A DNA stretch of 64,000 nucleotides from Propionibacteriaceae bacterium (GTDB lineage Bacteria; Actinomycetota; Actinomycetes; Propionibacteriales; Propionibacteriaceae): the NCBI GenBank assembly GCA_031272505.1, contig JAISTQ010000020.1, positions 62,001 through 126,000 on the forward strand, given 5' to 3'. A program made the position numbers and the translations under genes. Shown here one piece after another: positions 39,760 to 48,321 of this stretch (position 1 is the stretch's first letter; the number at the start of each line of letters is the position of its first letter). Under the pieces are notes generated by a model. The model was not told the DNA's origin, made no database searches, and worked only from the letters and a program-made list of their open reading frames with translations.

Positions 39760-41031
39760 ATGGAAGAGACTGTTGCCCACGCGGTGCGCGAGACGGCGCT
39801 GCGGGCGAAGGAAGCCGCGAAGGCGCTGACGCTCGCCCCCCGGTCAGTGAAAGACGCCGCCCTAGCGGCCATCGCGGCGGCGCTGGAGGCAAACACCGCC
39901 GCAGTGGTGGCGGCAAACCAGCTGGACATCGCGGCGGGGCGGGACAACGGCCTGACGGATGGGCTCATCGACCGGCTCACCCTCACCGACGCGCGGATTC
40001 GCGGCATCGCGCAGGCGTTGCGCACCCTGATCGCCTTGCCGGACCCGGTGGGCGAGCTGGTGCGCGGGGCGACCCTGCCGAACGGGCTGAAGCTACGGCA
40101 GGTGCGGGTGCCGATGGGGGTAGTGGGCATGGTGTACGAAGCCCGGCCGAACGTCACGGTGGACGCGGCGGGGTTGGCCTTGAAGAGCGGCAACGCGGTC
40201 ATCTTGCGCGGTGGCAGCGCTGCCGAAAACACCAACGCCGCCATCGTCAAGCTGCTGCGTGCGGCGGTCGCCGCGGTTGGATTGCCCGAGGACTGCGTGC
40301 AGACCATCGACGCGCTGGGCCGCGCCGGGGTGACAGCGCTGCTCCAGGCGCGTGGGCTGGTGGACTTGGTGGTGCCGCGCGGCGGGGCCGGGCTGATCCA
40401 GACGGTGGTGGCTCAGGCGTCCGTCCCCGTCATTGAGACAGGGGTGGGCAACTGCCACGTGTATGTGGACGCGGCGGCCGACTTGACGAAGGCGCTAGCT
40501 ATTGCCGTCAACGCGAAAACCCAGCGGCCCAGTGTCTGCAACGCCGCCGAGACGCTGCTGGTACACCAAGAGATCGCCGCGGAGTTTCTGCCTGCCGCGC
40601 TCGCCGAGCTGCACCGGCTCGGGGTGCGGCTGCATCTGGACGCCGAGGCGCTGGCACTGCTGCCGGGCGGCATTCCCGCCGAGCCCGCCCTTGCCGACGA
40701 CTGGGCGCGCGAGTATCTCGACCTGGAGCTGGCGGTGGGCGTCGTGCCCAGCCTGGACGCCGCCATCGCCCACATCGCCCGCTACAGCACCGGCCACACC
40801 GAGGCCATCGTCACCGAAGACCTCGCCGCCGCCCAGCAATTCACCGACCAAGTGGACGCCGCCGTGGTGATGGTGAACGCCTCCACCCGCTTCACCGACG
40901 GTGGCGAATTCGGCCTGGGCGCCGAACTGGGCATCTCCACCCAGAAACTCCACGCCCGCGGCCCCATGGGCCTGGCCGAACTGACCTCCACCAAATGGAT
41001 CGTGCTCGGCAGCGGCCAAGTGCGCACCTAA
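39760..41031 (+). CDS. proA: Glutamate-5-semialdehyde dehydrogenase
   Basis: 423 aa. It reduces glutamyl-5-phosphate with [37 protein letters not shown], and the catalytic Cys in [12 protein letters not shown] are in place; the C-terminus ends [18 protein letters not shown] as in the family. TAGAGT (39748-39753) six bases before the ATG suggests its own leaderless promoter inside the proB-proA gap of 18 bp, so it may be transcribed both with proB and alone. Confidence 0.96.
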   Translation: MEETVAHAVRETALRAKEAAKALTLAPRSVKDAALAAIAAALEANTAAVVAANQLDIAAGRDNGLTDGLIDRLTLTDARIRGIAQALRTLIALPDPVGELVRGATLPNGLKLRQVRVPMGVVGMVYEARPNVTVDAAGLALKSGNAVILRGGSAAENTNAAIVKLLRAAVAAVGLPEDCVQTIDALGRAGVTALLQARGLVDLVVPRGGAGLIQTVVAQASVPVIETGVGNCHVYVDAAADLTKALAIAVNAKTQRPSVCNAAETLLVHQEIAAEFLPAALAELHRLGVRLHLDAEALALLPGGIPAEPALADDWAREYLDLELAVGVVPSLDAAIAHIARYSTGHTEAIVTEDLAAAQQFTDQVDAAVVMVNASTRFTDGGEFGLGAELGISTQKLHARGPMGLAELTSTKWIVLGSGQVRT

Positions 41032-41130
41032 ACCCGACCCCTCCCTCCCCCGCCCCCCAATCCGTCATCGCGAGCTGTAGGCTCGGAGGACGAAGCCAGT
41101 ACGCAGCAAAAGTCTCCCCGTAGCCCCCTC

Positions 41131-41162
41131 GCCGTCATCCTCGGACGAAGTCCGGGGATCCA
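41131..41162 (+). repeat. Copy of intergenic repeat family B
   Basis: GCCGTCATCCTCG and GGGGATCCA flank a short palindromic centre (GGACGAAGTCC), as in the 58.2-kb copy. A weaker half copy lies at about 41063-41085. The stretch 41032-41230 holds no gene that I can see. Confidence 0.55.
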
Positions 41163-41235
41163 TCGCGGAGGAAGCCGAAGGCACTCCGACGCCAGTGGAA
41201 ACTTCTCCCTCGACATCTACACCAGTGACTGTTAC

Positions 41236-41602
41236 ATGGTGCGGGTGCGCTACGGCGGCTCAGGCGGGGTGCCCTTCACTGTGGACGGCAAAACGACTAC
41301 GCCGGCAACCAGATACGTAGCCCAACTCGACGGTGACGGCGAAGCTGGCCAAGGCCACGGTGAAGTCTTCGGCGAAAGCGTCGGTGAAGGTGACGGTGAA
41401 GGCCACCGGTTTGAAGCCGGGCGGCAAGGTGAAGGTCACGTATGGGAAGAAGTCGGTGACCGCGACGGTGAAGTCCGGCAAGGCGACGGTGAAGCTGCCG
41501 AAGCTGAAGAAGGGCAAGTACACCCTGAAGGTCACCTATCTGGGCTCCACCGAAACGAAGAAGGCCACCTACAAGAAGACCCTGAAACTCAAAGTCAAAT
41601 AA
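41236..41602 (+). pseudogene. Remnant of an Ig-like-repeat surface protein
   Basis: In the frame starting GTG at 41333 the translation reads KATGLKPGGKVKVTYGKKSV, then VKLPKLKKGKYTLKVTYLGS and a Lys-rich end: one bacterial Ig-like domain of the sort repeated at the C-termini of secreted actinobacterial proteins. No signal peptide or long upstream frame exists; that frame has a stop at 41318. The neighbouring frame (41236 on) gives VPFTVDGKTTTPATRYVAQLDG, which fits the piece just before it, so a frameshift is likely. Only the end of a larger gene survives. Confidence 0.5.
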
Positions 41603-41604
41603 CC

Positions 41605-41659
41605 ATGAGCGGTTCCGGCGGCCACTGATCGCGGATCAACGCTGGAACTGCTCATTCTT
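41605..41659 (+). repeat. Inverted repeat family A, copy before the ATPase
   Basis: ATGAGCGGTTCC (41605-41616) pairs with GGAACTGCTCAT (41644-41655) with one mismatch. It resembles the hairpin at 12946-13002 and begins three bases after the stop of the Ig-like remnant. Directly downstream lies the left 36-bp direct repeat of the ATPase cassette. Confidence 0.6.
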
Positions 41660-41695
41660 CGCGCCCGCAGCCCTGTTCCCCGTTTCGTTCTTGGA
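41660..41695 (+). repeat. 36-bp direct repeat, left boundary of ATPase cassette
   Basis: These 36 bases (starting CGCGCCCGCAGCCCTG, ending CGTTCTTGGA) are identical to 43172-43207. The two copies enclose the ATPase gene and its promoter, 1512 bp from copy to copy. Confidence 0.85.
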
Positions 41696-41771
41696 AAACG
41701 TTACATACAGACACCTTTTCAACATGGAAAATGTTACAATTGACTCGTCGAAAGGGTTGGAAAATGTTACA
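41693..41771 (+). promoter_or_regulatory. Three GGAAAAYGTTACA boxes at exact 33-bp spacing
   Basis: GGAAAACGTTACA starts at 41693, GGAAAATGTTACA at 41726 and again at 41759. The step of 33 bp is close to three helical turns, so a bound protein would sit on one face of the DNA. The third box contains the ATG of the ATPase gene; AAAGGG before it can serve as ribosome binding site. The likely role is control of the ATPase, possibly by the ATPase's own product, but that is inference. Confidence 0.7.
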
Positions 41772-43065
41772 GCGGAAGGCTTGGGAGCGGCTGGTCCAGT
41801 GGAAGGAGCGGACGGCGCCCACCGGGTTGTTGATCACGGGTGCTCGGCAGGTGGGTAAGACGTTCTTGGTGCAGGAGTTCGCCAAGAAGCACTACTCCAG
41901 CTTCGTTGAGATCAACTTGGTTGAGAATCGGAAGGCTGCGGGGATCTTCGACCAAGCGCAGGATGCAGCCGATTTGTTCGCCCGCATCTCGTTGACTGCC
42001 GGGGCTGAGTTGATTCCGGGCGAGACGCTCATCTTCATCGACGAAGTGCAAGTGGCCAAGGAAGTGGTAACCGGCGTCAAGTTCCTCGTCCAGCAGCACG
42101 ATTATGACTTCATTCTCTCCGGTTCGATGTTGGGGGTGGAGTTGCGTGATGTCCGCTCGGTGCCGGTGGGCTATCTCGATGTGGTGGAGATGTTCCCGAT
42201 GGATTTCGAGGAGTTCGCCTGGGCGAACGGGGTGAGCCAGCAGCTGTTCGCCGATGCCGTTGCGGCGGCACGGCAGCGAGAGCCAGTGCCCGAGTATCTG
42301 CATGAGCGGCTGTTGGAACTGTTCCACAAGTACCTGATCGTAGGTGGGATGCCTGCCGCGGTGGACGAGTTCACCCGCACCTCGAACTTGCAGCAGGTTC
42401 GCCGCATCCAGGAGAACATCATCCAGTTGAACCGGTGGGACATTTCCCAATACGCCAAACGGGACGCGCTAGCCATCAAGGAGATCTACGACCTGATCCC
42501 TTCCGAGCTGAATCAGCAGAACAAGCGGTTCGTGTTGAAGAACCTCAACCGGCACGGGCGCTTCAACCGCTACGAAGAGAAGTTCGTGTGGCTGGCCGAC
42601 GCCGGCGTGGCACTGCCGGTCTATAACGTGACCGAACCCACCTACCCGTTAAAGCTGTCCAGCCAGTCGAACCTGTTCAAATTGTTCATGGCCGATGTGG
42701 GCCTGCTCACCAGCACCTTCATCAAGGACGTCTCGGAGCGGATCCTCGCCAAACATCCCGACATCAACTATGGCTCGATCTATGAGAACGCGGTGGCCAC
42801 GGAGTTCGCCGCCCAGGGCCGCAGCCTGTACTTCTACCGCAACAAGCGCCTCGGCGAAGTGGACTTCATCATCGAGAAAGACGACGGCACCGTCATCCCC
42901 ATCGAGGTGAAATCCGGCAAGACTTACGACCGGCACGTCGCTATAAACAACCTGCTCACCAGCCCCGACTACCGGATCCCCGAAGGAATCGTCCTCGCCG
43001 AAGCCAACGTCACCACCCACGACAAAGTAACCTACCTCCCCATCTACCTCGCCGGTAGCCTCTAA
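41764..43065 (+). CDS. AAA+ ATPase with DUF4143 domain
   Basis: 433 aa from the ATG at 41764 (an ATG at 41731 is also possible and lies in the second box). The N-terminal ATPase has Walker A GARQVGKT (26-33) and Walker B TLIFIDEVQ (Asp93, Glu94). The C-terminal half is DUF4143 with a GEVDFIIE...IPIEVKSGK segment that looks like a PD-(D/E)xK nuclease core. Proteins of this kind are common, often in multiple copies, and poorly understood; mobile or defence-linked roles are suspected. Direct repeats bound the gene and a decayed relative lies at 32.7 kb. Confidence 0.88.
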   Translation: MLQRKAWERLVQWKERTAPTGLLITGARQVGKTFLVQEFAKKHYSSFVEINLVENRKAAGIFDQAQDAADLFARISLTAGAELIPGETLIFIDEVQVAKEVVTGVKFLVQQHDYDFILSGSMLGVELRDVRSVPVGYLDVVEMFPMDFEEFAWANGVSQQLFADAVAAARQREPVPEYLHERLLELFHKYLIVGGMPAAVDEFTRTSNLQQVRRIQENIIQLNRWDISQYAKRDALAIKEIYDLIPSELNQQNKRFVLKNLNRHGRFNRYEEKFVWLADAGVALPVYNVTEPTYPLKLSSQSNLFKLFMADVGLLTSTFIKDVSERILAKHPDINYGSIYENAVATEFAAQGRSLYFYRNKRLGEVDFIIEKDDGTVIPIEVKSGKTYDRHVAINNLLTSPDYRIPEGIVLAEANVTTHDKVTYLPIYLAGSL

Positions 43066-43098
43066 CCACATCACCGCCGCACACATTATTCGGGAAAA

Positions 43099-43207
43099 AT
43101 GAGCAATTCCGGTGCCGCCTGATCGCGGATGACGGCAAATGGGTGCCTGGAGACTCACCTCTCGGACTTCGCGCGCCCGCAGCCCTGTTCCCCGTTTCGT
43201 TCTTGGA
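43099..43207 (+). repeat. Family A half copy plus right 36-bp direct repeat
   Basis: ATGAGCAATTCCGG at 43099 and CTGATCGCGGAT about 20 bases later match the left flank of the cassette. The end, 43172-43207, is identical to 41660-41695. The right arm of the hairpin is degraded. This fills the gap between the ATPase and the biotin carboxylase gene. Confidence 0.75.
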
Positions 43208-43214
43208 GCGGGGC

Positions 43215-44978
43215 TCAGACGATGTTGAGGAGGGTTTGGCCGGTTTCGACTTCGTCACCGGGTTTGACGGCGACGTTGACGAGTTTGCCGGAGCGGTGGG
43301 CGGCCAGCGGGAGCTGCATCTTCATGGCCTCCATCACGATGAGCTGGTCGCCTTCGTTGACATAGCGGCCTTCCTTGATCAGCACCTTTGAGATGCGGCC
43401 GTGCAGCGGCGCGGTGAGGGCGGTCGAGGATTCGGCCTGGGCTTCGTCGACCGGGGCGACGGCCACAGTGGGACGCTCGGCTGCCTTCGGGGCTTCCTTG
43501 GGCGGCTCGGGAGCGGCCAACGCCTTCGGCACCCGCAGCGGGACGCGGCGACCGTCCAACTCAATCCACCAGGTGACCAGCGGATCGGGCTCGGAGGTGT
43601 GCATCGCCCCCGAATACGGGGTGATGGTGTTGTTGAAATCGGTCTCGATCCACCGGGTGTGGACGCGGAAGTTGCCATCTTCGGCGACGAAGTCTGGGTC
43701 TTCGAGCACCGCGCGGTGGAAGGGCAGCACCGAGGGCATCCCGTCGATGCGGGCTTCGGCCAGGGCGCGGCGGGCCCGCTGGATGGCCTGTTGGCGGGTG
43801 GCACCGGTGACGATGATCTTGGCCACCAGCGAATCGAAGGCGCCCGGAATCACCATGCCGGTGCGGTACCCCTCGTCGGTGCGCACGCCCGGCCCGGTGG
43901 GCAGCCGCCAGCCTTCCAAGGTGCCCGGCGAGGGCATGAAGTTGCGCCCGGCGTCCTCGGCGTTCAGCCGGAACTCGATGGAATGGCCGCGGATCGGCGG
44001 ATCGTCGTAATCCAGCTCCTGGCCGTCGGCGATGCGGAACATCTCGCGCACCAGATCGATGCCGGTGACCTCCTCGGAGACCGGATGCTCCACCTGCAGC
44101 CGGGTGTTCACCTCCAGGAAGGAAATCACGCCGTCCTCACCCAACAAGAATTCACAGGTGCCCGCGCCCACGTACTTGGATTCGCGCAGGATCGATTTCG
44201 ACGCCCGATAGAGCCGCCGCGTCTGTTCGTGGGTCAGAAAGGGGGCGGGGGCTTCCTCGACGAGCTTTTGGTTGCGGCGCTGCAGCGAGCAATCGCGGGT
44301 GGAGACCACCACCACGTTGCCGTACTGATCGGCCAGGCATTGCGTCTCGATGTGACGCGGGCGATCCAAGAAGCGCTCCACGAAGCACTCGCCACGTCCG
44401 AACGCGGTAGTGGCCTCGGAGACGGCCGCCTGGAATTGCTTCGGGATCTCTTCGAGCGTGCGCGCCACCCGCATCCCGCGGCCGCCACCGCCAAAAGCGG
44501 CCTTGATGGCGATCGGCAAGCCGTACTGCTCGGCGAAGGCCACCGCCTCGTCAGCGTCGGCGATTGGATCGGCGGTGCCGGGGACGAGCGGGGCGCCCAC
44601 CTGCTTGGCGATATGCCGGGCCTTCACCTTGTCCCCCAAAGCCTCGATGGCGGCGGGCGGCGGGCCGATCCACTTCATCCCGGCGTCGATGACGGCCTGG
44701 GCGAACTCGGCGTTCTCGGCCAGGAAGCCGTAGCCGGGATGGACGGCGTCGCACTTGGCCTTGGCGGCGATGGCGAGCAGCTTCTCGGCGTCCAGGTAGG
44801 TATCCTTCGGGGTGGCCCCATCGAGCGACCAAGCCTCATCGGCGCGCTGCACGAACAGCGAATCGGCATCTTGATCGGCGTAGACCGCCACCGATTTCAG
44901 CCCAGCGTCTTTGGTGGCGCGGATCACCCGCACCGCGATCTCGCCCCGATTGGCGACAAGCACTTTAGAAATACCCAC
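43215..44978 (-). CDS. Acyl-CoA carboxylase alpha chain (biotin carboxylase + BCCP)
   Basis: 587 aa. Biotin carboxylase domain 1-450: [28 protein letters not shown], the ATP loop [12 protein letters not shown] and [14 protein letters not shown]. After a Pro/Ala linker comes the biotinyl domain with MEAMKMQ and biotin Lys553. It charges biotin with CO2 for a carboxyltransferase beta chain such as AccD. The partner beta and epsilon genes normally near actinobacterial homologues are not here; the nearest beta-like protein is the 12S subunit. The start is GTG with CGGGAG upstream. It may be co-transcribed with maf. Confidence 0.92.
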   Translation of the reverse strand: MGISKVLVANRGEIAVRVIRATKDAGLKSVAVYADQDADSLFVQRADEAWSLDGATPKDTYLDAEKLLAIAAKAKCDAVHPGYGFLAENAEFAQAVIDAGMKWIGPPPAAIEALGDKVKARHIAKQVGAPLVPGTADPIADADEAVAFAEQYGLPIAIKAAFGGGGRGMRVARTLEEIPKQFQAAVSEATTAFGRGECFVERFLDRPRHIETQCLADQYGNVVVVSTRDCSLQRRNQKLVEEAPAPFLTHEQTRRLYRASKSILRESKYVGAGTCEFLLGEDGVISFLEVNTRLQVEHPVSEEVTGIDLVREMFRIADGQELDYDDPPIRGHSIEFRLNAEDAGRNFMPSPGTLEGWRLPTGPGVRTDEGYRTGMVIPGAFDSLVAKIIVTGATRQQAIQRARRALAEARIDGMPSVLPFHRAVLEDPDFVAEDGNFRVHTRWIETDFNNTITPYSGAMHTSEPDPLVTWWIELDGRRVPLRVPKALAAPEPPKEAPKAAERPTVAVAPVDEAQAESSTALTAPLHGRISKVLIKEGRYVNEGDQLIVMEAMKMQLPLAAHRSGKLVNVAVKPGDEVETGQTLLNIV

Positions 44979-45047
44979 TTCGGCACTCCCGTTTCACGTC
45001 TGTGCTGGCAGTTTATCGCGAAACCGCACCTGCCGTGAATGCGCGGG

Positions 45048-45653
45048 CTAATTCGCCCAGAGGGACGCCCAGGGCACCCCGAGCGCGCGCAGCATTTCGC
45101 GCAGCAGCGGCAGCGAGATGCCTACCACGTTGTGGTGATCGCCGCGCAAACCGGCGATGAACGGCCCGCCCAGCCCGTCAATGGTGAAACCGCCGGCCAC
45201 CTGCAGCGGCTCCCCGGTGACGACGTAGGCGTCGATCTCATCGTCGTCAAGCTGCGCGAAGGTGACCTCGGTGCTGCCCACCGCGTTGCGTTCCCGCCGG
45301 GTGCCGCCGTCCAGTTTGATCACGTGGTGCCCGGTGAGCAAGGTGCCCGTCTGCCCGCTCATCATTTTGGCGCGGGCGGCCGCGGACTCCGCGGTACCGG
45401 GCTTGCCGTACACCTGCCCCGCGTAGACGAACAGCGAATCGCAGCCGATCACTAAGGTGGGGATGGACGACGCGGGCAGCGAGTCAGCCACCGCCGTCGC
45501 CTTCGCTTGGGCCAGCTTGGCGACCAACTCGGTGGGATCGGCAGCGGTGATCGCATCCTCGTCCACCCCGGAGACGATTACCTCGGCATCCACCCCGGCA
45601 TTCCGCAATGTGGACAGGCGGGCTGGGGAAGCCGAGGCCAAAATGATTCGCAT
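45048..45653 (-). CDS. maf: Maf-family nucleotide pyrophosphatase
   Basis: 201 aa. Maf proteins hydrolyse dTTP/UTP or modified nucleoside triphosphates to monophosphates. LASASPARLSTLRNAG (the SxxR motif), GCDSLFVYAGQVYGKP and QVAGGFTIDGLGGPFI are typical. The ATG at 45653 gives the normal N-terminus. It is divergent from birA; the starts are 34 bp apart. TATGCT lies seven bases upstream, a near fit to the leaderless rule. Confidence 0.92.
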   Translation of the reverse strand: MRIILASASPARLSTLRNAGVDAEVIVSGVDEDAITAADPTELVAKLAQAKATAVADSLPASSIPTLVIGCDSLFVYAGQVYGKPGTAESAAARAKMMSGQTGTLLTGHHVIKLDGGTRRERNAVGSTEVTFAQLDDDEIDAYVVTGEPLQVAGGFTIDGLGGPFIAGLRGDHHNVVGISLPLLREMLRALGVPWASLWAN

Positions 45654-45687
45654 GGGCAAGAGCATAGCCATCGAATACAATTGAAAT

Positions 45688-46416
45688 GTGGATTTCTATG
45701 TGAGGTGGGAATCGGAAACGGGCTCAACTAACTCCGATGTAATGAAAGCCGCCAAAGCGGGCGCAAAAGAAGGTCTGGTGATCACCGCCAACCACCAAAC
45801 CGGTGGCCGGGGTCGTTTCGAACGGCAGTGGGTGGCCCCTCCAGACAAGACCCTTTCGATGTCGGTGCTGCTCCGGCCGGCCCGTCCCCTGGAACGCTGG
45901 GGCTGGCTGCCGTTGATGGCGGGGGTGGCGGTGGCGGACGGCATCCGCTCCTCGGCGGTGGTGCGCACCGAGTTGAAGTGGCCCAACGACGTGCAGGTTG
46001 CCGGAAAGAAGATCAGCGGCATCCTGCTCGAAGTCGGGCAGGACGCACCGCCGGCGGAAAGCAAGTTCGCGGTGATCGGAATCGGGATCAACACCGGGCT
46101 GCAAGCCGATGAGCTGCCCACCGAGAACGCCACTTCGATCCTGCTGGAGGGAGGCCGGGTGGAACGCCGCCATTTGATGACGGCGGTGTTGGAATCCCTG
46201 GAGTCGTGGTACCGCCGCTGGACTGGCGGCGAGGATCTGAGCGAGCCGTACTTGCAGCGGTGTGCCACCATCGGCAAGCAGGTGCGCGTGATCGTCAGCG
46301 AAAATGAGGTCTACGAAGGACGGGCCGAGGGGATTGACGGCGAAGGCGGGCTGTTGGTCCGCGTGGGTGACCAGCTTCGGGCGTTTGCGGCGGCGGACGT
46401 GCTGCACTTGAGATAA
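45688..46416 (+). CDS. birA: Biotin-protein ligase
   Basis: 242 aa, the single-domain form with no HTH repressor domain. It activates biotin to biotinyl-AMP and attaches it to the BCCP lysines encoded at 27407 and 43215. GSTNSDVMKAAKAG, the loop HQTGGRGRFERQWVAPP and KWPNDVQVAGKKISGILLE are the catalytic motifs. TACAAT (45676-45681) is six bases before the GTG start. Adjacency to the biotin carboxylase is functionally meaningful. Confidence 0.93.
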   Translation: MDFYVRWESETGSTNSDVMKAAKAGAKEGLVITANHQTGGRGRFERQWVAPPDKTLSMSVLLRPARPLERWGWLPLMAGVAVADGIRSSAVVRTELKWPNDVQVAGKKISGILLEVGQDAPPAESKFAVIGIGINTGLQADELPTENATSILLEGGRVERRHLMTAVLESLESWYRRWTGGEDLSEPYLQRCATIGKQVRVIVSENEVYEGRAEGIDGEGGLLVRVGDQLRAFAAADVLHLR

Positions 46417-46423
46417 TAAGCGC

Positions 46424-46942
46424 ATGGGACTTAGCAAAAAGCTGCTCGGTGAGGGCGAAAAAGAGATTCTGCATCTGCATACCCACATGAAGAAGCTGTT
46501 CTTGCCGATCTTCGTGTTGATCTTGGAGGCGGTGGCCTTGGGGCTGGGGCTGGCGCTCACCCCCGATACCTGGCATCCGTCCATCAAGATCATCGAGATC
46601 GTGCTCGCCTTGATCATCTTCGTGATGTGCGTGTTCATCCCCTACCTGAAATGGCGCACCACCACCTACACCTTCACGGATCGGCGCATCATCACCCGCA
46701 AGGGCATCATCAACAAGGACGGCCACGATCTGCCGCTCAGCCGCATCAACGACATCTCGTACGAGCGCTCGCTCACGGATCGGATTCTGGGCTGCGGCAC
46801 GCTGGTGCTCACCACCGCCTCGGAAAAGCCGGTGAAACTGGACGACATCCCGCACGTGGAGCAGGTACACGTAATGATGACGGAGCTGCTCTTCGGCTCC
46901 GAAGACCGCGATCCCTCCCCGCTCCCGGACGAGGGCGTGTAG
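46424..46942 (+). CDS. PH-domain (bPH2) membrane protein
   Basis: 172 aa. Two membrane helices (about 26-46 and 52-72) are followed by a bacterial PH-like domain with TYTFTDRRIITRKGIINKDG and LPLSRINDISYERSLTDRILGCGTL. Its function is unknown; neighbours in other actinobacteria are birA, purK and purE, and this gene keeps the same place. GATAAT (46412-46417) lies six bases before the ATG. Confidence 0.88.
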   Translation: MGLSKKLLGEGEKEILHLHTHMKKLFLPIFVLILEAVALGLGLALTPDTWHPSIKIIEIVLALIIFVMCVFIPYLKWRTTTYTFTDRRIITRKGIINKDGHDLPLSRINDISYERSLTDRILGCGTLVLTTASEKPVKLDDIPHVEQVHVMMTELLFGSEDRDPSPLPDEGV

Positions 46943-46946
46943 GCCG

Positions 46947-47660
46947 CTAGAGCAGGAGCGTCTCCTCGGCTTGCACCAGCACGCCGGAGGCCGTCGGCTC
47001 GGTGGACGGGATCACCTGGTAGATTTGCGAGCCTTCGCGCTCGGTGTAGAAGCCTTCCAGCTGCCCGTCGACATAGTGGATGAGCGCGCCGTCGTCAGCC
47101 GCGTATCCGCCCGGCAGCACCCCGGTGGCCACCGCCTCGGTATAGACCGGGGCCCGCAGCGCCTCGCCGTCAAAATGCGAGCAGAAGCTGCCCGGCACCA
47201 AGCCCAGCCCACCGCTCCAAGCCGCCGGATCGCCGAAGGTGTCCGTCACCGTGCCCTCATAGAAGCAGCCGCCCCCGGCCGCCACGCCCGCGAGCACCAC
47301 ATCGCCGGCGGCCATCCGCGCCGCGATCTCCTGATCCGCGCCATGGGCCTGCAGCAGGGCCATCAGGTTCACCGTCGAACCCAGGCCGATCAGGATCAGA
47401 TCCGCCTCCTTGATGCGGGCCACCGACGAGGCGGCATTGTGCCACAGCGTCAACACCATCGGCCGCACATGCAACTGCCCGTAGGCGAGCAGGAAGCGGT
47501 TGATGTAGTTCGGGTCGTCCGCGCTGGCGGTGGGCGCGAAACAGACCTTCGGGGAGGACTTGCCCGTCAGCTCGACGAGATAGCGATCCAAGGCGGTGGG
47601 AGCGCCGGAATCCGACATGGAAAACCCGCCACCACCGGCGGCGACGATGTGCGTTGTCAT
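46947..47660 (-). CDS. Peptidase S51/PepE-like protein lacking the active serine
   Basis: 237 aa with the alpha/beta fold of dipeptidase E: HIVAAGGGGFSM, PKVCFAPTASADDPNYI, IGLGSTVNLMALL and GSFCSHFDGE, the last fitting the catalytic His region. The nucleophile elbow usually reads GxSAG; here it is GVAAGGGC with Ala127. The codon is GCG, one base from TCG. The protein is probably a non-catalytic or altered family member. TAGGAT (47667-47672) sets the ATG. It occupies the place where many actinobacteria keep purK. Confidence 0.8.
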   Translation of the reverse strand: MTTHIVAAGGGGFSMSDSGAPTALDRYLVELTGKSSPKVCFAPTASADDPNYINRFLLAYGQLHVRPMVLTLWHNAASSVARIKEADLILIGLGSTVNLMALLQAHGADQEIAARMAAGDVVLAGVAAGGGCFYEGTVTDTFGDPAAWSGGLGLVPGSFCSHFDGEALRAPVYTEAVATGVLPGGYAADDGALIHYVDGQLEGFYTEREGSQIYQVIPSTEPTASGVLVQAEETLLL

Positions 47661-47724
47661 GGCCTTATCCTAGTAGCCCACTAAGCTAAGAGCAGACAGA
47701 TGCGGAGCAAATCGGGAGGACGAA

Positions 47725-48228
47725 ATGTCGGATGCGCCACTGGTAGGCATAATCATGGGCTCGGATTCGGATTGGCCGGTGATGCAGGCGGTCGGCGAGG
47801 CCCTGGATGAGTTCGGTATCAGCTGGGAGGCAGACGTGCTCTCCGCCCACCGGATGCCGCTGGACACCTTGGAGTATGCGAAGCAGGCGGCCGGGCGCGG
47901 GCTGCGGGTGATCGTCGCGGGCGCGGGCGGGGCGGCCCATCTGCCCGGGGTGTTGGCCGCGGCCACGGTGCTGCCGGTGATCGGGGTGCCCATCGCATTG
48001 AAGACGCTCGACGGGATGGATTCGCTGCTCTCCATCGTGCAGATGCCCGCTGGGGTGCCGGTGGCCACCGTCGGCATTGGCAACGCCCGCAATGCCGGGC
48101 TACTGGCCGTGCGGATTTTGGCCGCCTCCGATCCGGCGCTGCAAGCCAAGATCACCAGTTTCCAGAGCGAGTTGCGCGACAAGGCGATGGCGAAGGGGGC
48201 GGTGGTCCGTCAACACAATAAGCCCTGA
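47725..48228 (+). CDS. purE: N5-CAIR mutase
   Basis: 167 aa class I PurE. It moves the carboxyl group to form CAIR, the substrate of pur[31 protein letters not shown] and [12 protein letters not shown] are the conserved active-site segments. GGAGGACGAA precedes the ATG. purK, normally adjacent, is missing here; the organism must keep purK elsewhere. Confidence 0.95.
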   Translation: MSDAPLVGIIMGSDSDWPVMQAVGEALDEFGISWEADVLSAHRMPLDTLEYAKQAAGRGLRVIVAGAGGAAHLPGVLAAATVLPVIGVPIALKTLDGMDSLLSIVQMPAGVPVATVGIGNARNAGLLAVRILAASDPALQAKITSFQSELRDKAMAKGAVVRQHNKP

Positions 48229-48321
48229 TCCACACCCACCATTCCCACGGCGACGCGACACCCGCTCCGCGTGTCAATTCCCCCTACTTCCGCCATCCCC
48301 GGCGATACTTGAGAGGTGGTC

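Noticed and set aside
41236-41628. 130-aa Gly/Asp/Glu-rich frame before the ATPase
   Set aside because: As a whole protein it is unlikely: most of it is the frame-shifted image of the Ig-like domain. Only its first part was used to support a frameshift.
41764-43065. ATPase as the antitoxin or toxin of a two-gene system
   Set aside because: There is only one gene between the direct repeats and no small partner frame with a start signal.
43401-45038. 545-aa frame opposite the biotin carboxylase gene
   Set aside because: Antisense to a gene with all biotin carboxylase motifs; repetitive Gly/Arg/His composition.
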